Of a stretch of 32,092 bases of DNA, positions 16,917 to 24,586 are shown in pieces. This DNA comes from Desulfamplus sp. (GTDB taxonomy: Bacteria > Desulfobacterota > Desulfobacteria > Desulfobacterales > Desulfobacteraceae): assembly GCA_015232465.1 (NCBI GenBank), contig JADFZO010000035.1:1-32092 (forward strand). Reading direction: 5' to 3'. A program made the position numbers and the translations under genes. Positions within the stretch are counted from its first letter, which is position 1; the number at the start of each line of letters is the position of its first letter. The notes under the pieces were generated by a model that was not told where the DNA came from, did no database searches, and was given only the letters and a program-made list of their open reading frames with translations.

Positions 16917-17030
16917 TTTTTAAATCTTGGCTCTAATTAAAACGATAAAACACAAAGTGTCTCATGATCCACGAGTTGTAGTGAGACAAATATGCTTCAT
17001 TAGCATTTTTAGATAGTGATATTTTTTAAT

Positions 17031-17052
17031 ATTGATAAAATGGCATATCAAT
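17031..17052. promoter_or_regulatory. dyad in the cydA upstream region, possible operator
   Basis: ATTGATA and TATCAAT are perfect 7-base arms separated by 8 bases (AAATGGCA), about 110 bases upstream of the cydA ATG. The arms contain TTGAT/ATCAA as in FNR/CRP sites, but the spacing is 10 rather than 4 bases, so it is not a standard FNR box. A regulator site is plausible; which regulator is unknown. Confidence 0.4.
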
Positions 17053-17162
17053 TGCTTTATTTCTTGAAATATTTTTTATTTTCTGGTTTGTTGCAAAGTT
17101 AAGAAAAATAAAGAGTCTTGTTGGCAAATTTTAACAATTTAACAATTTTTTGGGAGGATATC

Positions 17163-18485
17163 ATGGATCCTGTTTTTCTGTCCCGGCTGCAATTTGCCGT
17201 TGCAACCATGTTTCATTTTCTTTTTGTCCCTTTAACACTGGGGCTTTCCATTATTATTGCATGGATGGAGACCCAGTATGTCCGAACAGGTGATAAGGTC
17301 TATCTTCAGATGACAAAATTCTGGGGAAAGATTTTTCTTATCAACTTTGCAGTAGGGGTTGTAACTGGTATCACTTTAGAGTTTCAGTTTGGTACAAATT
17401 GGTCTCGTTACTCTGAGTATGTGGGCGATGTTTTTGGCTCTTTGCTCGCCATTGAAGCCTCTGTTGCCTTCTTCTTAGAGTCAACATTTATAGGAATCTG
17501 GGTATTTGGCTGGAAAAAGCTGTCTGCTAAAGCTCATGCTGCAGTTATGTGGGTTATTGCAATTGCAGGAAATCTGTCTGCTGTCTGGATTCTTACTGCT
17601 AACGGATTTATGCAGCACCCTGTGGGCTACACTATCAGAAACGGAAGGGCTGAAATGACAGATTTTTTTGAAGTGCTGTTCAATAAATTTGCCATTCTTG
17701 AAATTTTGCATGTTATTCCTTCTGCCTGTCTTCTCTCTGCCTTTTTTGTGATGGGAATTAGTGCTTGGCATCTTTTAAAAAAGCAACATGTAGATTTTTT
17801 CACACGCTCATTTAGAATTGCCCTTGTTTTTGGTCTTGCAGCTTCACTAATAACAGGATTTACAGGCGATCTTCATGGAACCCATGTAGCAGAGGTACAG
17901 CCTGCAAAACTTGCTGCAATGGAAGCACATTGGGAGACGCAGACTAAAGCTCCCCTTATTATGTTTGCTATTCCTGACCAAGATGCAGGTAAAAATCTCA
18001 TTGAGATAGGTTCAATTCCAGGTCTTTTAAGTTTTCTTGGTTATCACGATTTTAACGCATCTGTCAGAGGATTAAATGACTTTCCAAAAGATGAGATACC
18101 GCCTGTTGCAATAACCTTTATAGCCTTTAGAACTATGGTTGGTCTTGGCACTCTATTTATTGTTTTGATGGTTTATGGCTGGTTTAGAAGAGATAAGCTC
18201 ATGGAATCTCCAATTTTTCTTAAAATAATGCTATTTTCTATCCCGCTTCCATACATTGCAATTGAGATGGGCTGGGTGCTGGCTGAAGTTGGTCGTCAGC
18301 CGTGGATTGTTTATGGTCTTATGAAAACATCAGATGCAGTATCGCCTGTGCATGGTTATCAAGTTATGATCTCACTGATTGCATTTATTGTAATTTATGG
18401 TCTTCTTGGCGGTGTTGCCTACTATCTTATTGGAAAACATGCTCTAAAGGGTCCAGCTCCTATAGAGGTTAGTGTAAAACATTGA
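17163..18485 (+). CDS. cydA: cytochrome bd ubiquinol oxidase subunit I
   Basis: 440 residues from ATG 17163, preceded by GGGAGG at a 5-base gap; the frame from 17118 lacks this. CydA carries the haems of the bd oxidase, which reduces oxygen to water with quinol. His18 (MFHFLFVPLTLG) matches the haem b595 ligand; His183 (AILEILHVIPSA) and Met325 (AFRTMVGLG) match the haem b558 ligands; MGWVLAEVGRQPW is the family signature. The periplasmic Q-loop region is the short version, so this is not the E. coli long-loop type. About nine membrane segments are visible. In a strict anaerobe the enzyme protects against oxygen. It forms an operon with cydB, a DUF2892 protein and rubredoxin. Confidence 0.96.
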   Translation: MDPVFLSRLQFAVATMFHFLFVPLTLGLSIIIAWMETQYVRTGDKVYLQMTKFWGKIFLINFAVGVVTGITLEFQFGTNWSRYSEYVGDVFGSLLAIEASVAFFLESTFIGIWVFGWKKLSAKAHAAVMWVIAIAGNLSAVWILTANGFMQHPVGYTIRNGRAEMTDFFEVLFNKFAILEILHVIPSACLLSAFFVMGISAWHLLKKQHVDFFTRSFRIALVFGLAASLITGFTGDLHGTHVAEVQPAKLAAMEAHWETQTKAPLIMFAIPDQDAGKNLIEIGSIPGLLSFLGYHDFNASVRGLNDFPKDEIPPVAITFIAFRTMVGLGTLFIVLMVYGWFRRDKLMESPIFLKIMLFSIPLPYIAIEMGWVLAEVGRQPWIVYGLMKTSDAVSPVHGYQVMISLIAFIVIYGLLGGVAYYLIGKHALKGPAPIEVSVKH

Positions 18486-18570
18486 TTTTATTAACCAATT
18501 AATAGTTTATTGGAGTAACCTCAATTAATTTTTTTAAAAATTTAATTATTTAATTAAGGAGTTTATAAAG

Positions 18571-19587
18571 ATGATTCTTGAAACAATATGGTTTTTTCTC
18601 TGGGGTCTTTTGTGGGCAATATTTTTTATGACAGATGGTTTTGACTTTGGTGTTGGAACTCTCTACCCATTTCTTGGAAAGTCTGAAGATGATAAACGGA
18701 CTATGATCAACTCAATTGGACCCTTTTGGGACGGCAATGAGGTTTGGCTTATCACTGCTGGCGGCGTAACCTTTGCTGCATTTCCTAAGGTTTATGCTGT
18801 TATGTTCTCTACCCTTTACACCCCGCTTCTGCTTATTCTGTTTGCCCTGATTTTAAGGGGTGTTGCATTTGAATTTAGAGGTCAAATCGAGAGTGATAGT
18901 TGGAAACGGGTTTGGGATTTGTGCATATTTATCGGCAGTTTTCTTCCAGCACTTCTATTTGGCGTTGCATTTGCCAACATCTTTAGAGGTATCCCGTTTG
19001 ATGGACAGGGGCTTTATCATGGCAATATCTTGATGCTCTTAAATCCTTATGGCCTTCTTGGCGGAATTTTATTTCTTTTGCTCTTTATGCTTCACGGTGC
19101 AAATTGGCTTGCCATGAAGAGCGAAGGTGATCTTCATGCAAGGGTTACAGCACTTGCAGATAAGATATGGTTGGCTCTTGTGCCTGTGGCTGTTATATTT
19201 TTAATTGCTTCTGCCTTTGCGACAAATCTGTATCAGAACTACTTAGATACACCCCAATTTATGGTTATTATTATTATATCTGTTGCATCTCTTTTTATGG
19301 TTAAACTTTATCTCTCAAAAAAGGAGTATTTTAAAGCATGGTGCTCCTCTGCCCTTACGATTGTAAGCTGCATATTTTTTGGTGTAATTGGACTTTTTCC
19401 TGTGCTCTTTCCATCGCTTTTAGATGCAAAATACAACCTTACAGCATTTAACGACTCATCAAGCCCATTGACTCTCAAAATCATGCTTGGCGTTGTTATT
19501 GTATTTATCCCAATAGTTATTGCCTATCAGTTGTGGACTTATAATCTATTTAAGGGTAAATTGACTAAAGATGAGATGAAGTATTAA
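18571..19587 (+). CDS. cydB: cytochrome bd ubiquinol oxidase subunit II
   Basis: 338 residues, usual CydB length. It stabilises CydA and its haems in the membrane. Family motifs are the N-terminal MTDGFDFGVGTLYPFL segment, SIGPFWDGNEVWLITAGG, FAAFPKVYAVMFSTLY, and ALILRGVAFEFRGQ; the C-terminal SPLTLKIML and YQLWTYNLF segments are also standard. About eight to nine membrane helices. It starts 85 bases after cydA behind a clear TAAGGAG ribosome site; the AT-rich gap shows no terminator, so the genes should share a transcript. cydX-like and CydCD genes were not seen. Confidence 0.96.
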   Translation: MILETIWFFLWGLLWAIFFMTDGFDFGVGTLYPFLGKSEDDKRTMINSIGPFWDGNEVWLITAGGVTFAAFPKVYAVMFSTLYTPLLLILFALILRGVAFEFRGQIESDSWKRVWDLCIFIGSFLPALLFGVAFANIFRGIPFDGQGLYHGNILMLLNPYGLLGGILFLLLFMLHGANWLAMKSEGDLHARVTALADKIWLALVPVAVIFLIASAFATNLYQNYLDTPQFMVIIIISVASLFMVKLYLSKKEYFKAWCSSALTIVSCIFFGVIGLFPVLFPSLLDAKYNLTAFNDSSSPLTLKIMLGVVIVFIPIVIAYQLWTYNLFKGKLTKDEMKY

Positions 19588-19634
19588 AAAGTTTTTGATA
19601 GATTTGTCTAAATTATAGTTAGGAGATAGAGCTG

Positions 19635-19835
19635 ATGAATATTGATAAGATAGTTTTTGCTTTTGCTGGAAGTGTAGTTCTTTTGAGTGTAATTTTTGCG
19701 GTCTCTCATAGCATTCACTGGCTATGGCTGACTGGTTTTGTAGGGTTAAACCTTATACAAGCCTCATTTACAGGCTTTTGCCCGCTTGCTTATGTTTTAA
19801 AATCAATCGGGATTGAGTCTGGTAAGGCTTTTTAG
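19635..19835 (+). CDS. DUF2892 family small membrane protein
   Basis: 66 residues, the size of DUF2892 proteins (the membrane part of E. coli YgaP). The start [21 protein letters not shown] and the family ending [24 protein letters not shown] with FTGFCPL are recognisable. Two membrane segments at about residues 6-26 and 29-50. The cysteine in TGFCPL is the conserved one. Function is unknown; related proteins often lie next to rhodanese or oxidative-stress genes. It follows cydB by 47 bases, with AGGAG 9 bases before the ATG, and precedes rubredoxin, which supports a link to oxygen or redox stress. Confidence 0.82.
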   Translation: MNIDKIVFAFAGSVVLLSVIFAVSHSIHWLWLTGFVGLNLIQASFTGFCPLAYVLKSIGIESGKAF

Positions 19836-19907
19836 GTTGTATTGTTCAAAGAGTTTATTTATTAATCAAACAGGTAATATTTTAGAATTTTAAGGAGAGT
19901 GATAGTT

Positions 19908-20066
19908 ATGGACAAGTATGTATGTGATCTTTGTGGATATGTTTATGACCCAGCAGTAGGTGATCCTGATAATGGAGTTGACCCCGGAACAGATTTTTCA
20001 AAACTTCCAGATGATTGGAAATGCCCAGTTTGCGGAGCTTCAAAAGAGGATTTCTCTAAAGAGTAA
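19908..20066 (+). CDS. rubredoxin
   Basis: 52 residues, a standard-length rubredoxin with one iron on four cysteines: Cys6 and Cys9 (YVCDLCGY) and Cys39 and Cys42 (KCPVCGA). The core [20 protein letters not shown] and [10 protein letters not shown] match the family closely. A strong AAGGAG lies about 10 bases before the ATG. It is a small soluble electron carrier, in sulfate reducers feeding oxygen and superoxide reductases such as rubredoxin:oxygen oxidoreductase. Following cydAB and the DUF2892 gene by 72 bases, it fits an oxygen-defence cluster. Which reductase it serves is not visible here. Stem-loops follow its stop. Confidence 0.95.
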   Translation: MDKYVCDLCGYVYDPAVGDPDNGVDPGTDFSKLPDDWKCPVCGASKEDFSKE

Positions 20067-20070
20067 AAAA

Positions 20071-20145
20071 TGTAGGTGTATAGCGTGTGCTACACACCCT
20101 AATTCGTAAAAACACAAGGGGCGTAGCATGCTACGCCCCTACACA
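20071..20145. repeat. intergenic stem-loop repeat with a 24-base perfect palindrome
   Basis: Two stems lie between rubredoxin and the opposing gene. The first is GTGTA/TACAC-type (20076-20095) within TGTAGG...ACACCCTA. The second is a perfect palindrome at 20117-20140 reading GGGGCGTAGC outward to both sides of the central AT. GC-rich content in an AT-rich region, and the TGTAGGG/CCCTACA ends, suggest a dispersed repeat of the REP or MITE kind. Confidence 0.6.
20117..20140 (-). terminator. possible terminator for the DVU0772-like gene
   Basis: The 24-base palindrome is followed on the - strand by TTGTGTTTTT, a U-rich tract a few bases after the stem, and lies 42 bases after the stop at 20183. 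On the + strand the stem is followed by ACACAC, so it would not work well for rubredoxin. It may double as a repeat element. Confidence 0.4.
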
Positions 20146-20182
20146 CAATACATCAAAAAATTAATAGAGATATTTGGCTATT

Positions 20183-20530
20183 TTAACAGTTAAGCTCCTT
20201 TTTAAGCCAATCTTTAACCTCGCCCTCAATAGCAAAAACCCCTTTATGTTTCCCATTTGACTCAATAAAATTTTTTTCAAGCCTCTCTGGCATTCTAAAA
20301 TTTAAAAGCTCCTCTGAATCAAACCCTTTTCTTTTTACCAATGAGACAATAGGGGGGTTTTTCCAGTTATTAATTGAAAAATATATTGTCTCGTGGTTGC
20401 TGTCTCTGTAATAATTTAGACCTCTTAGTTGCCCCCACTCAAGATGAAGAGCAATCGCCTCTTCAGGGGTCATATCCCAATCAACGGCATTTACAATATT
20501 TAGGTTGTTTTTTATATCTTTAAGTCTCAT
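20183..20530 (-). CDS. DVU0772-like protein, unknown function
   Basis: 115 residues. The N-terminus MRLKDIKNNLNIVNAVDWDMTPEEAIALHLEWG then YFSINNW and a basic end match the small family I know as DVU0772, found in sulfate-reducing and related bacteria. The DWDMTPEEA and LEWG blocks are the best-kept parts. No signal, membrane segment or catalytic motif. A strong GGAGG sits 7 bases before the ATG. Single gene on the - strand, with a likely terminator palindrome downstream. No function can be assigned. Confidence 0.7.
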   Translation of the reverse strand: MRLKDIKNNLNIVNAVDWDMTPEEAIALHLEWGQLRGLNYYRDSNHETIYFSINNWKNPPIVSLVKRKGFDSEELLNFRMPERLEKNFIESNGKHKGVFAIEGEVKDWLKKELNC

Positions 20531-20631
20531 AGCTCTACCTCCATGAAATTATTAGTTGACTGCCAAAACTTAAATCTAAATCTAATTTAAATATATTTTT
20601 ATGCAATATAAATGCCATCAACCAATGACTA

Positions 20632-21639
20632 CTACGCTGTTTTAATGCCAGCGTGCATCTCTATCCTCTCAATTATCCACTCTGCAACAGCAGTATTAGC
20701 TGTTGGATCAACTGTCTCTGATGCCTCAAGCCCATTTTCAAGCTCTTGAACCTTTATCTCAACCCTTGCCATAGAGCGATGCCCTCCAGCAGAGCCAATT
20801 GAGCCAAAAGCCTCTTTTACAGCTTTTCCAGCACTTTTACGAAGTCCATCATTTCGGACAATAATAATAAGCTTTTTATCGTAAATACCAGATACTATGC
20901 TCCAGTTCACGCTATCAATCTTCATAAAAAAATCGGCTGTTATGACGCATTGGTCAGGGGTCTCAATCTTTCCTGTATGTGAATATATCCTGTTGTTGAG
21001 AATCTTTTTTCTTCTGATAGCTTTTGCAATAAAATCAAGGTCTTTTTCTCGCAGTTCTGCATTTTCAATTCTGGCTATGAGCGATGGGTTGGCATATCTG
21101 TATAAAAACTGAAATGCCCGCACATCTTCCATTGCAGTATGCCTTAAAAATCCCTTTGTATCGGTCTTGATTCCCATTATTAGGGCAGTTGCTAAGTGCT
21201 CTGAAGGCTTTATATCAGCAGCTTTTATATATTCTGTCATCATTGTTGAGCATGACCCATATTCAGGGCGAATATCATTAAAATCAGCAGAGTCGCACGA
21301 TAACGGGTGGTGATCAATAATTGCATCATAACGAAACATTGCAAAACACTCATGGTGGTCAGGCTGAGAGTCAACAACCACAAACTTATCAAATTTTTTA
21401 TGGTCAATCTTTTTCATTGGGATTATATCAATATCTAAAACCCGCAGCATTGTAAGGTTATCAGGTCTTCTTATCTCGTTAAAATAGGTTATCTTAACCT
21501 CGCTTACCTTTCTCCATAAAATACGCTTTATTGCAGTTGCACTCGCAATTGCATCAGGGTCTGCATTGATTACAACCAACACCTTGTTATCTGATGAAAA
21601 TAGAGAAAGAAACTTCTCAAGTCTCTGAATTTGGCTCAT
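20632..21639 (-). CDS. DHH-family phosphoesterase (NrnA/Oligoribonuclease-like)
   Basis: 335 residues, the size of bifunctional oligoribonuclease/pAp phosphatase proteins, which degrade short RNAs, pAp or cyclic-dinucleotide products with manganese. Motif II is VVDSQPDHH, motif III IIDHHP, and the DHHA1 part ends GSAGGHRSMAR, all present. The first motif reads VVINADPDAIAS: the aspartates are kept, but the histidine found in H-x-R/N-PDPDA of NrnA is replaced by Val23. That could change metal binding. Two domains are expected, DHH at about residues 15-155 and DHHA1 at about 220-310. Cytoplasmic. Located between two unrelated genes of the same strand with gaps of 52 and 101 bases. Confidence 0.8.
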   Translation of the reverse strand: MSQIQRLEKFLSLFSSDNKVLVVINADPDAIASATAIKRILWRKVSEVKITYFNEIRRPDNLTMLRVLDIDIIPMKKIDHKKFDKFVVVDSQPDHHECFAMFRYDAIIDHHPLSCDSADFNDIRPEYGSCSTMMTEYIKAADIKPSEHLATALIMGIKTDTKGFLRHTAMEDVRAFQFLYRYANPSLIARIENAELREKDLDFIAKAIRRKKILNNRIYSHTGKIETPDQCVITADFFMKIDSVNWSIVSGIYDKKLIIIVRNDGLRKSAGKAVKEAFGSIGSAGGHRSMARVEIKVQELENGLEASETVDPTANTAVAEWIIERIEMHAGIKTA

Positions 21640-21691
21640 ATTTTTGCCTTAATGCTAATTTAGATTAAGTTAAATAGATTTATGTTAATTG

Positions 21692-22888
21692 TTACGATAC
21701 CCGTTTGCTGACATTGCTAAAAAATAGGGTAAGAACAATAAAGATATAACCCGCAACAGCCATTATAGCGACAAAGGCAAAATTTGCACCAAGTGGGGCA
21801 AGCACAAGGGCTGTAAGCCAGTGGATTGCAATCACTAAACCAGAGTGCAATCTTATTGGAAAATCTTGAAATCTGCATATCACAGCAAGACCGCACAAAT
21901 TCCAGCCATAAAGTGAGGCAAATACATGAATCCTAAGTAGCCATTTGGTGTTTGTTGGATCATATTCAGGAGACATCTGATAAAATATATAGACAATTCC
22001 AGTTATTGCAGTTGCAATTAAAAATCCAATACCAGATGATAAGAACTGTTTTTGCTGCATCTTCTGCCCAAATTTTCTATAGAGACGAAAAACAGTAATT
22101 ACAGCTATAAACAAGATTGAGGTTACAACAAGTTGCGGATAGAATTTTTCAAATAGAATAAATATAAAAAAGATTATAACGCCAAGATTTATTGCCCAAA
22201 AACATGCAACTGAGACAATATTGTTTGAGAGTGTAGGGTTAGATAAGATGCTCTTAATGGTTATCTCCTCTTGTTGACAGAGGCGGGTTGAAGAGCTACT
22301 AACAGGGCAGCTAAATTGGCTCTCTAAAGCATCGCTGTTTAACCTTATCATAGAGAATATAACAGAGAGTGTTATCAATGATAATGGAAAGGAAAAACCA
22401 AGAAAAAATGTGTTGAGAACCAACTTATCCATAGTTACAGCATGGATATACTCGTTATTTATAATAACTGCTGTTGACATTATAAGCCCAATTGATAGGC
22501 ACAAAAGAGATGCCTGATGAAACTTTGCAGAGACGCTCTCTTTCATTGAGAAAAAACCTGATGGAAATATGGAAAATCGCTCAATGCGTAAGCTCTCAAC
22601 AATTGAGGCTAACCCCAACGAGATAATTATTGTCATTGGATATATCTCAAAAAAGGCAAAAAAAGCGTAAAATAGCGATAGAGCTAAAAATAAGCCTGTG
22701 CGAAGAGATATGCGACCTATCCCTTCTGTAAAATAGAGGAGAATTGTCCCTCCTGTGCAAAGGTTAAATAAAAAGATGTGAAGCCTCTCAAAATCATAGT
22801 TTTCAAGAGGAAAATAGATTGCAGCATACCCAAAACAGAGGGCAACTATCATCATTATACTAAAAAAAAATTTTAAACTGTAAGCCAT
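21692..22888 (-). CDS. polytopic membrane protein with histidines in membrane segments, unknown function
   Basis: 398 residues with about 12 predicted membrane segments (for example LKFFFSIMMIVALCFGYAAI, SLLCLSIGLIMSTAVII, VVTSILFIAVITVF). Histidines lie at or within several of them: RLHIFLFNLCTGG, KFHQASLLCL, RIHVFASLYGW, RLHSGLVIAIHW. A 12-segment protein with such histidines recalls haem- or copper-carrying families such as NnrS or terminal oxidase subunit I, but I cannot align it to either. Segment 6-7 is joined by a cytoplasmic-looking loop of about 40 residues with Ser-rich sequence. It starts 19 bases downstream of the SRPBCC-SDR gene, so the two probably form an operon. Function unknown. 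Confidence 0.55.
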   Translation of the reverse strand: MAYSLKFFFSIMMIVALCFGYAAIYFPLENYDFERLHIFLFNLCTGGTILLYFTEGIGRISLRTGLFLALSLFYAFFAFFEIYPMTIIISLGLASIVESLRIERFSIFPSGFFSMKESVSAKFHQASLLCLSIGLIMSTAVIINNEYIHAVTMDKLVLNTFFLGFSFPLSLITLSVIFSMIRLNSDALESQFSCPVSSSSTRLCQQEEITIKSILSNPTLSNNIVSVACFWAINLGVIIFFIFILFEKFYPQLVVTSILFIAVITVFRLYRKFGQKMQQKQFLSSGIGFLIATAITGIVYIFYQMSPEYDPTNTKWLLRIHVFASLYGWNLCGLAVICRFQDFPIRLHSGLVIAIHWLTALVLAPLGANFAFVAIMAVAGYIFIVLTLFFSNVSKRVS

Positions 22889-22907
22889 TAAAGTATCTCC
22901 TTAATTT

Positions 22908-24395
22908 TTATTTTTTGTAATCTTTGCCTATCAGATGCCTTAGAGCCTCTTCAAGTTTAGGGTATGAGAATCTAAAACCAGAGCCAACAAGTTTTTCTGG
23001 CACAACTCTTGTGCTGGCAAGTAAAATCTCCTCTCCCATTTTACCCCACAAAATATGAATTAACTTTTCAGGAATTTTAAAAGGTGCGGGTCTTGATAGA
23101 ACATTTGCAAGAGTTGCTGTAAACTCTTTATTTGTTACTGGATTTGGGGAGATGAGATTAATTGCCCCATCAATCTCCTGTTTTTGAACTATGTGGTAAA
23201 GAGAGTAGATAAGATCGTCCATGCTGATCCAACTCATATACTGATTTCCACTGCCAATTTGTGCCCCTAATCCAACCATAAAAGCTGGAAGAAGCCTCTC
23301 TAATGCCCCGCCAGCAGGCGTTAAAACAACCCCCATTCTTGCAAACACTGTGCGAATACCGCAATCTTGAGCTTTTTTTGCACAAGATTCCCAATCTTTG
23401 CACACTTCAGATATAAAAAGATCACCGCTACAACTATTTTCATCAACGCATGAGTCCCCGCAATCGCCGTAAAATCCAGTTGCAGATGCAGATATAAAAG
23501 CTGCTGGTCTAAGCTCTTTTGGCAGAGTTGATATTTTATCTGCAAGAAGTTTGGTAGATAGATTTCTGCTTTTGACTATCATCTCTTTTGCTTTCTCTGT
23601 CCATCTACCAGAGCCAATGTTGTAGCCATTTAGATTGATAACAACATCAATTTTATTGTTGTTATATTTGCTTTTACATTTTGATCTATCAGAAGATTTA
23701 CAATCAATAAAATCAAGAAGATCAAGCTCACCTTTGTAAGGATTCCACTCAATCTCATCGCTATTTTGAGATTTTCGCCTAACCAATTTAATAACTCGAT
23801 GCCCCCCAGTTGTTAAAAATGGTATAAGCGAGTTTCCAACGGGTCCGCTTGCACCAGATATTAAAAAGGTCAAATTTCGTGGCAAATTAGGGTTTGAGTT
23901 TAAAATATGGCTAAAATCTTTATGGCGTTTAAGATCATTGACCATCACAGTATGGCGATAGTTAAAGAGCCTGTAAATCTCTGATTTTATTAAATTGTGC
24001 AACTTATTAGGAACATGAAAATAGAGATTGTAGTCAATTCTATCTTCAAGCATTGAGAGTTTATTGGATTTATTAGATATATCTAAAGAGAGGTTAAAAA
24101 ATTTATGGGTATGCTCCCATTTTGAAAAGATACCACCATAGAGCCTATCTTTAAAAAAGATATTTTTTTCATACCCAATATGTTCAGCCCTGATAGGAAA
24201 TGGTACTCCTCCAAAGCATATATCCATGCTAACCTTTGCTCCAACTTTAATTCCATCGCCTGATTTGTCTATGTTTTTAAGTCGCATCCATGGCGGGGTT
24301 AGCCTCTCAAATGCCCCTAAATTTTCGTGCCAACCAAAAATTGTCTCTACTGGCTCATCAACATCAACCTGCTTTATAAAATATTGATCTGACAT
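22908..24395 (-). CDS. TIGR01777-type SDR oxidoreductase with N-terminal SRPBCC domain
   Basis: 495 residues from ATG 24395. A frame 25 residues longer starts at 24470; the best Shine-Dalgarno (AAGGAG) lies 15 bases before 24395, which is long, so the start is uncertain. Residues about 5-150 form a SRPBCC (START-like) ligand-binding domain, and residues 175-490 an extended SDR. The NAD(P)-binding glycine motif is SGASGPVGNSL (181-187), with the later ISASATGFYGD segment and FARMGVVLTPAGGALERLLP. A charged, low-complexity insert (CKSSDRSKCKSKYNNN) splits the Rossmann region. Similar proteins are often called cell-division or epimerase-like (E. coli YfcH), with unknown substrates. The next gene, a histidine-bearing membrane protein, follows 19 bases after its stop. 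Confidence 0.8.
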   Translation of the reverse strand: MSDQYFIKQVDVDEPVETIFGWHENLGAFERLTPPWMRLKNIDKSGDGIKVGAKVSMDICFGGVPFPIRAEHIGYEKNIFFKDRLYGGIFSKWEHTHKFFNLSLDISNKSNKLSMLEDRIDYNLYFHVPNKLHNLIKSEIYRLFNYRHTVMVNDLKRHKDFSHILNSNPNLPRNLTFLISGASGPVGNSLIPFLTTGGHRVIKLVRRKSQNSDEIEWNPYKGELDLLDFIDCKSSDRSKCKSKYNNNKIDVVINLNGYNIGSGRWTEKAKEMIVKSRNLSTKLLADKISTLPKELRPAAFISASATGFYGDCGDSCVDENSCSGDLFISEVCKDWESCAKKAQDCGIRTVFARMGVVLTPAGGALERLLPAFMVGLGAQIGSGNQYMSWISMDDLIYSLYHIVQKQEIDGAINLISPNPVTNKEFTATLANVLSRPAPFKIPEKLIHILWGKMGEEILLASTRVVPEKLVGSGFRFSYPKLEEALRHLIGKDYKK

Positions 24396-24586
24396 ATATA
24401 TTGAAATATGCTCCTTATTATTGCTATTGCTTAAAAATTGGATTATTGAAAGGTGCAAAATAATCATCATACAAAACTATAATTGTGTTTAGTTAGAACT
24501 ATTATGTTATTGATGATTTTTCAAGAATGAATTTTCTTAAATCAAAATAATTTGGCACACTATTTAAGCTCATAAAGGAGAGATTC

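Larger units (their letters stand above)
16792..17162. other. 371-base intergenic region with stem-loops upstream of cydA
   Basis: Divergent spacer between the small-protein operon and cydA. It holds an 8-base inverted repeat (16887-16916) flanked by T runs, a 7-base inverted repeat TGTCTCA-N17-TGAGACA (16958-16988), the dyad ATTGATA-N8-TATCAAT (17031-17052), and a tandem TTAACAATT just before the cydA ribosome site GGGAGG (17152-17157). I saw no convincing protein-coding frame and no clean -35/-10 pair for either direction. Confidence 0.5.

Noticed and set aside
17032-17051. TTGAT...ATCAA upstream of cydA as an FNR box
   Set aside because: FNR sites have 4 bases between half-sites; here there are 10. 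Kept only as an unassigned dyad.
24553-24570. TTGGCAC...AAGCT before the chemoreceptor gene as a sigma-54 promoter
   Set aside because: The GG and GC elements are 12 bases apart; sigma-54 promoters need 10. No sigma-28 box was found either.
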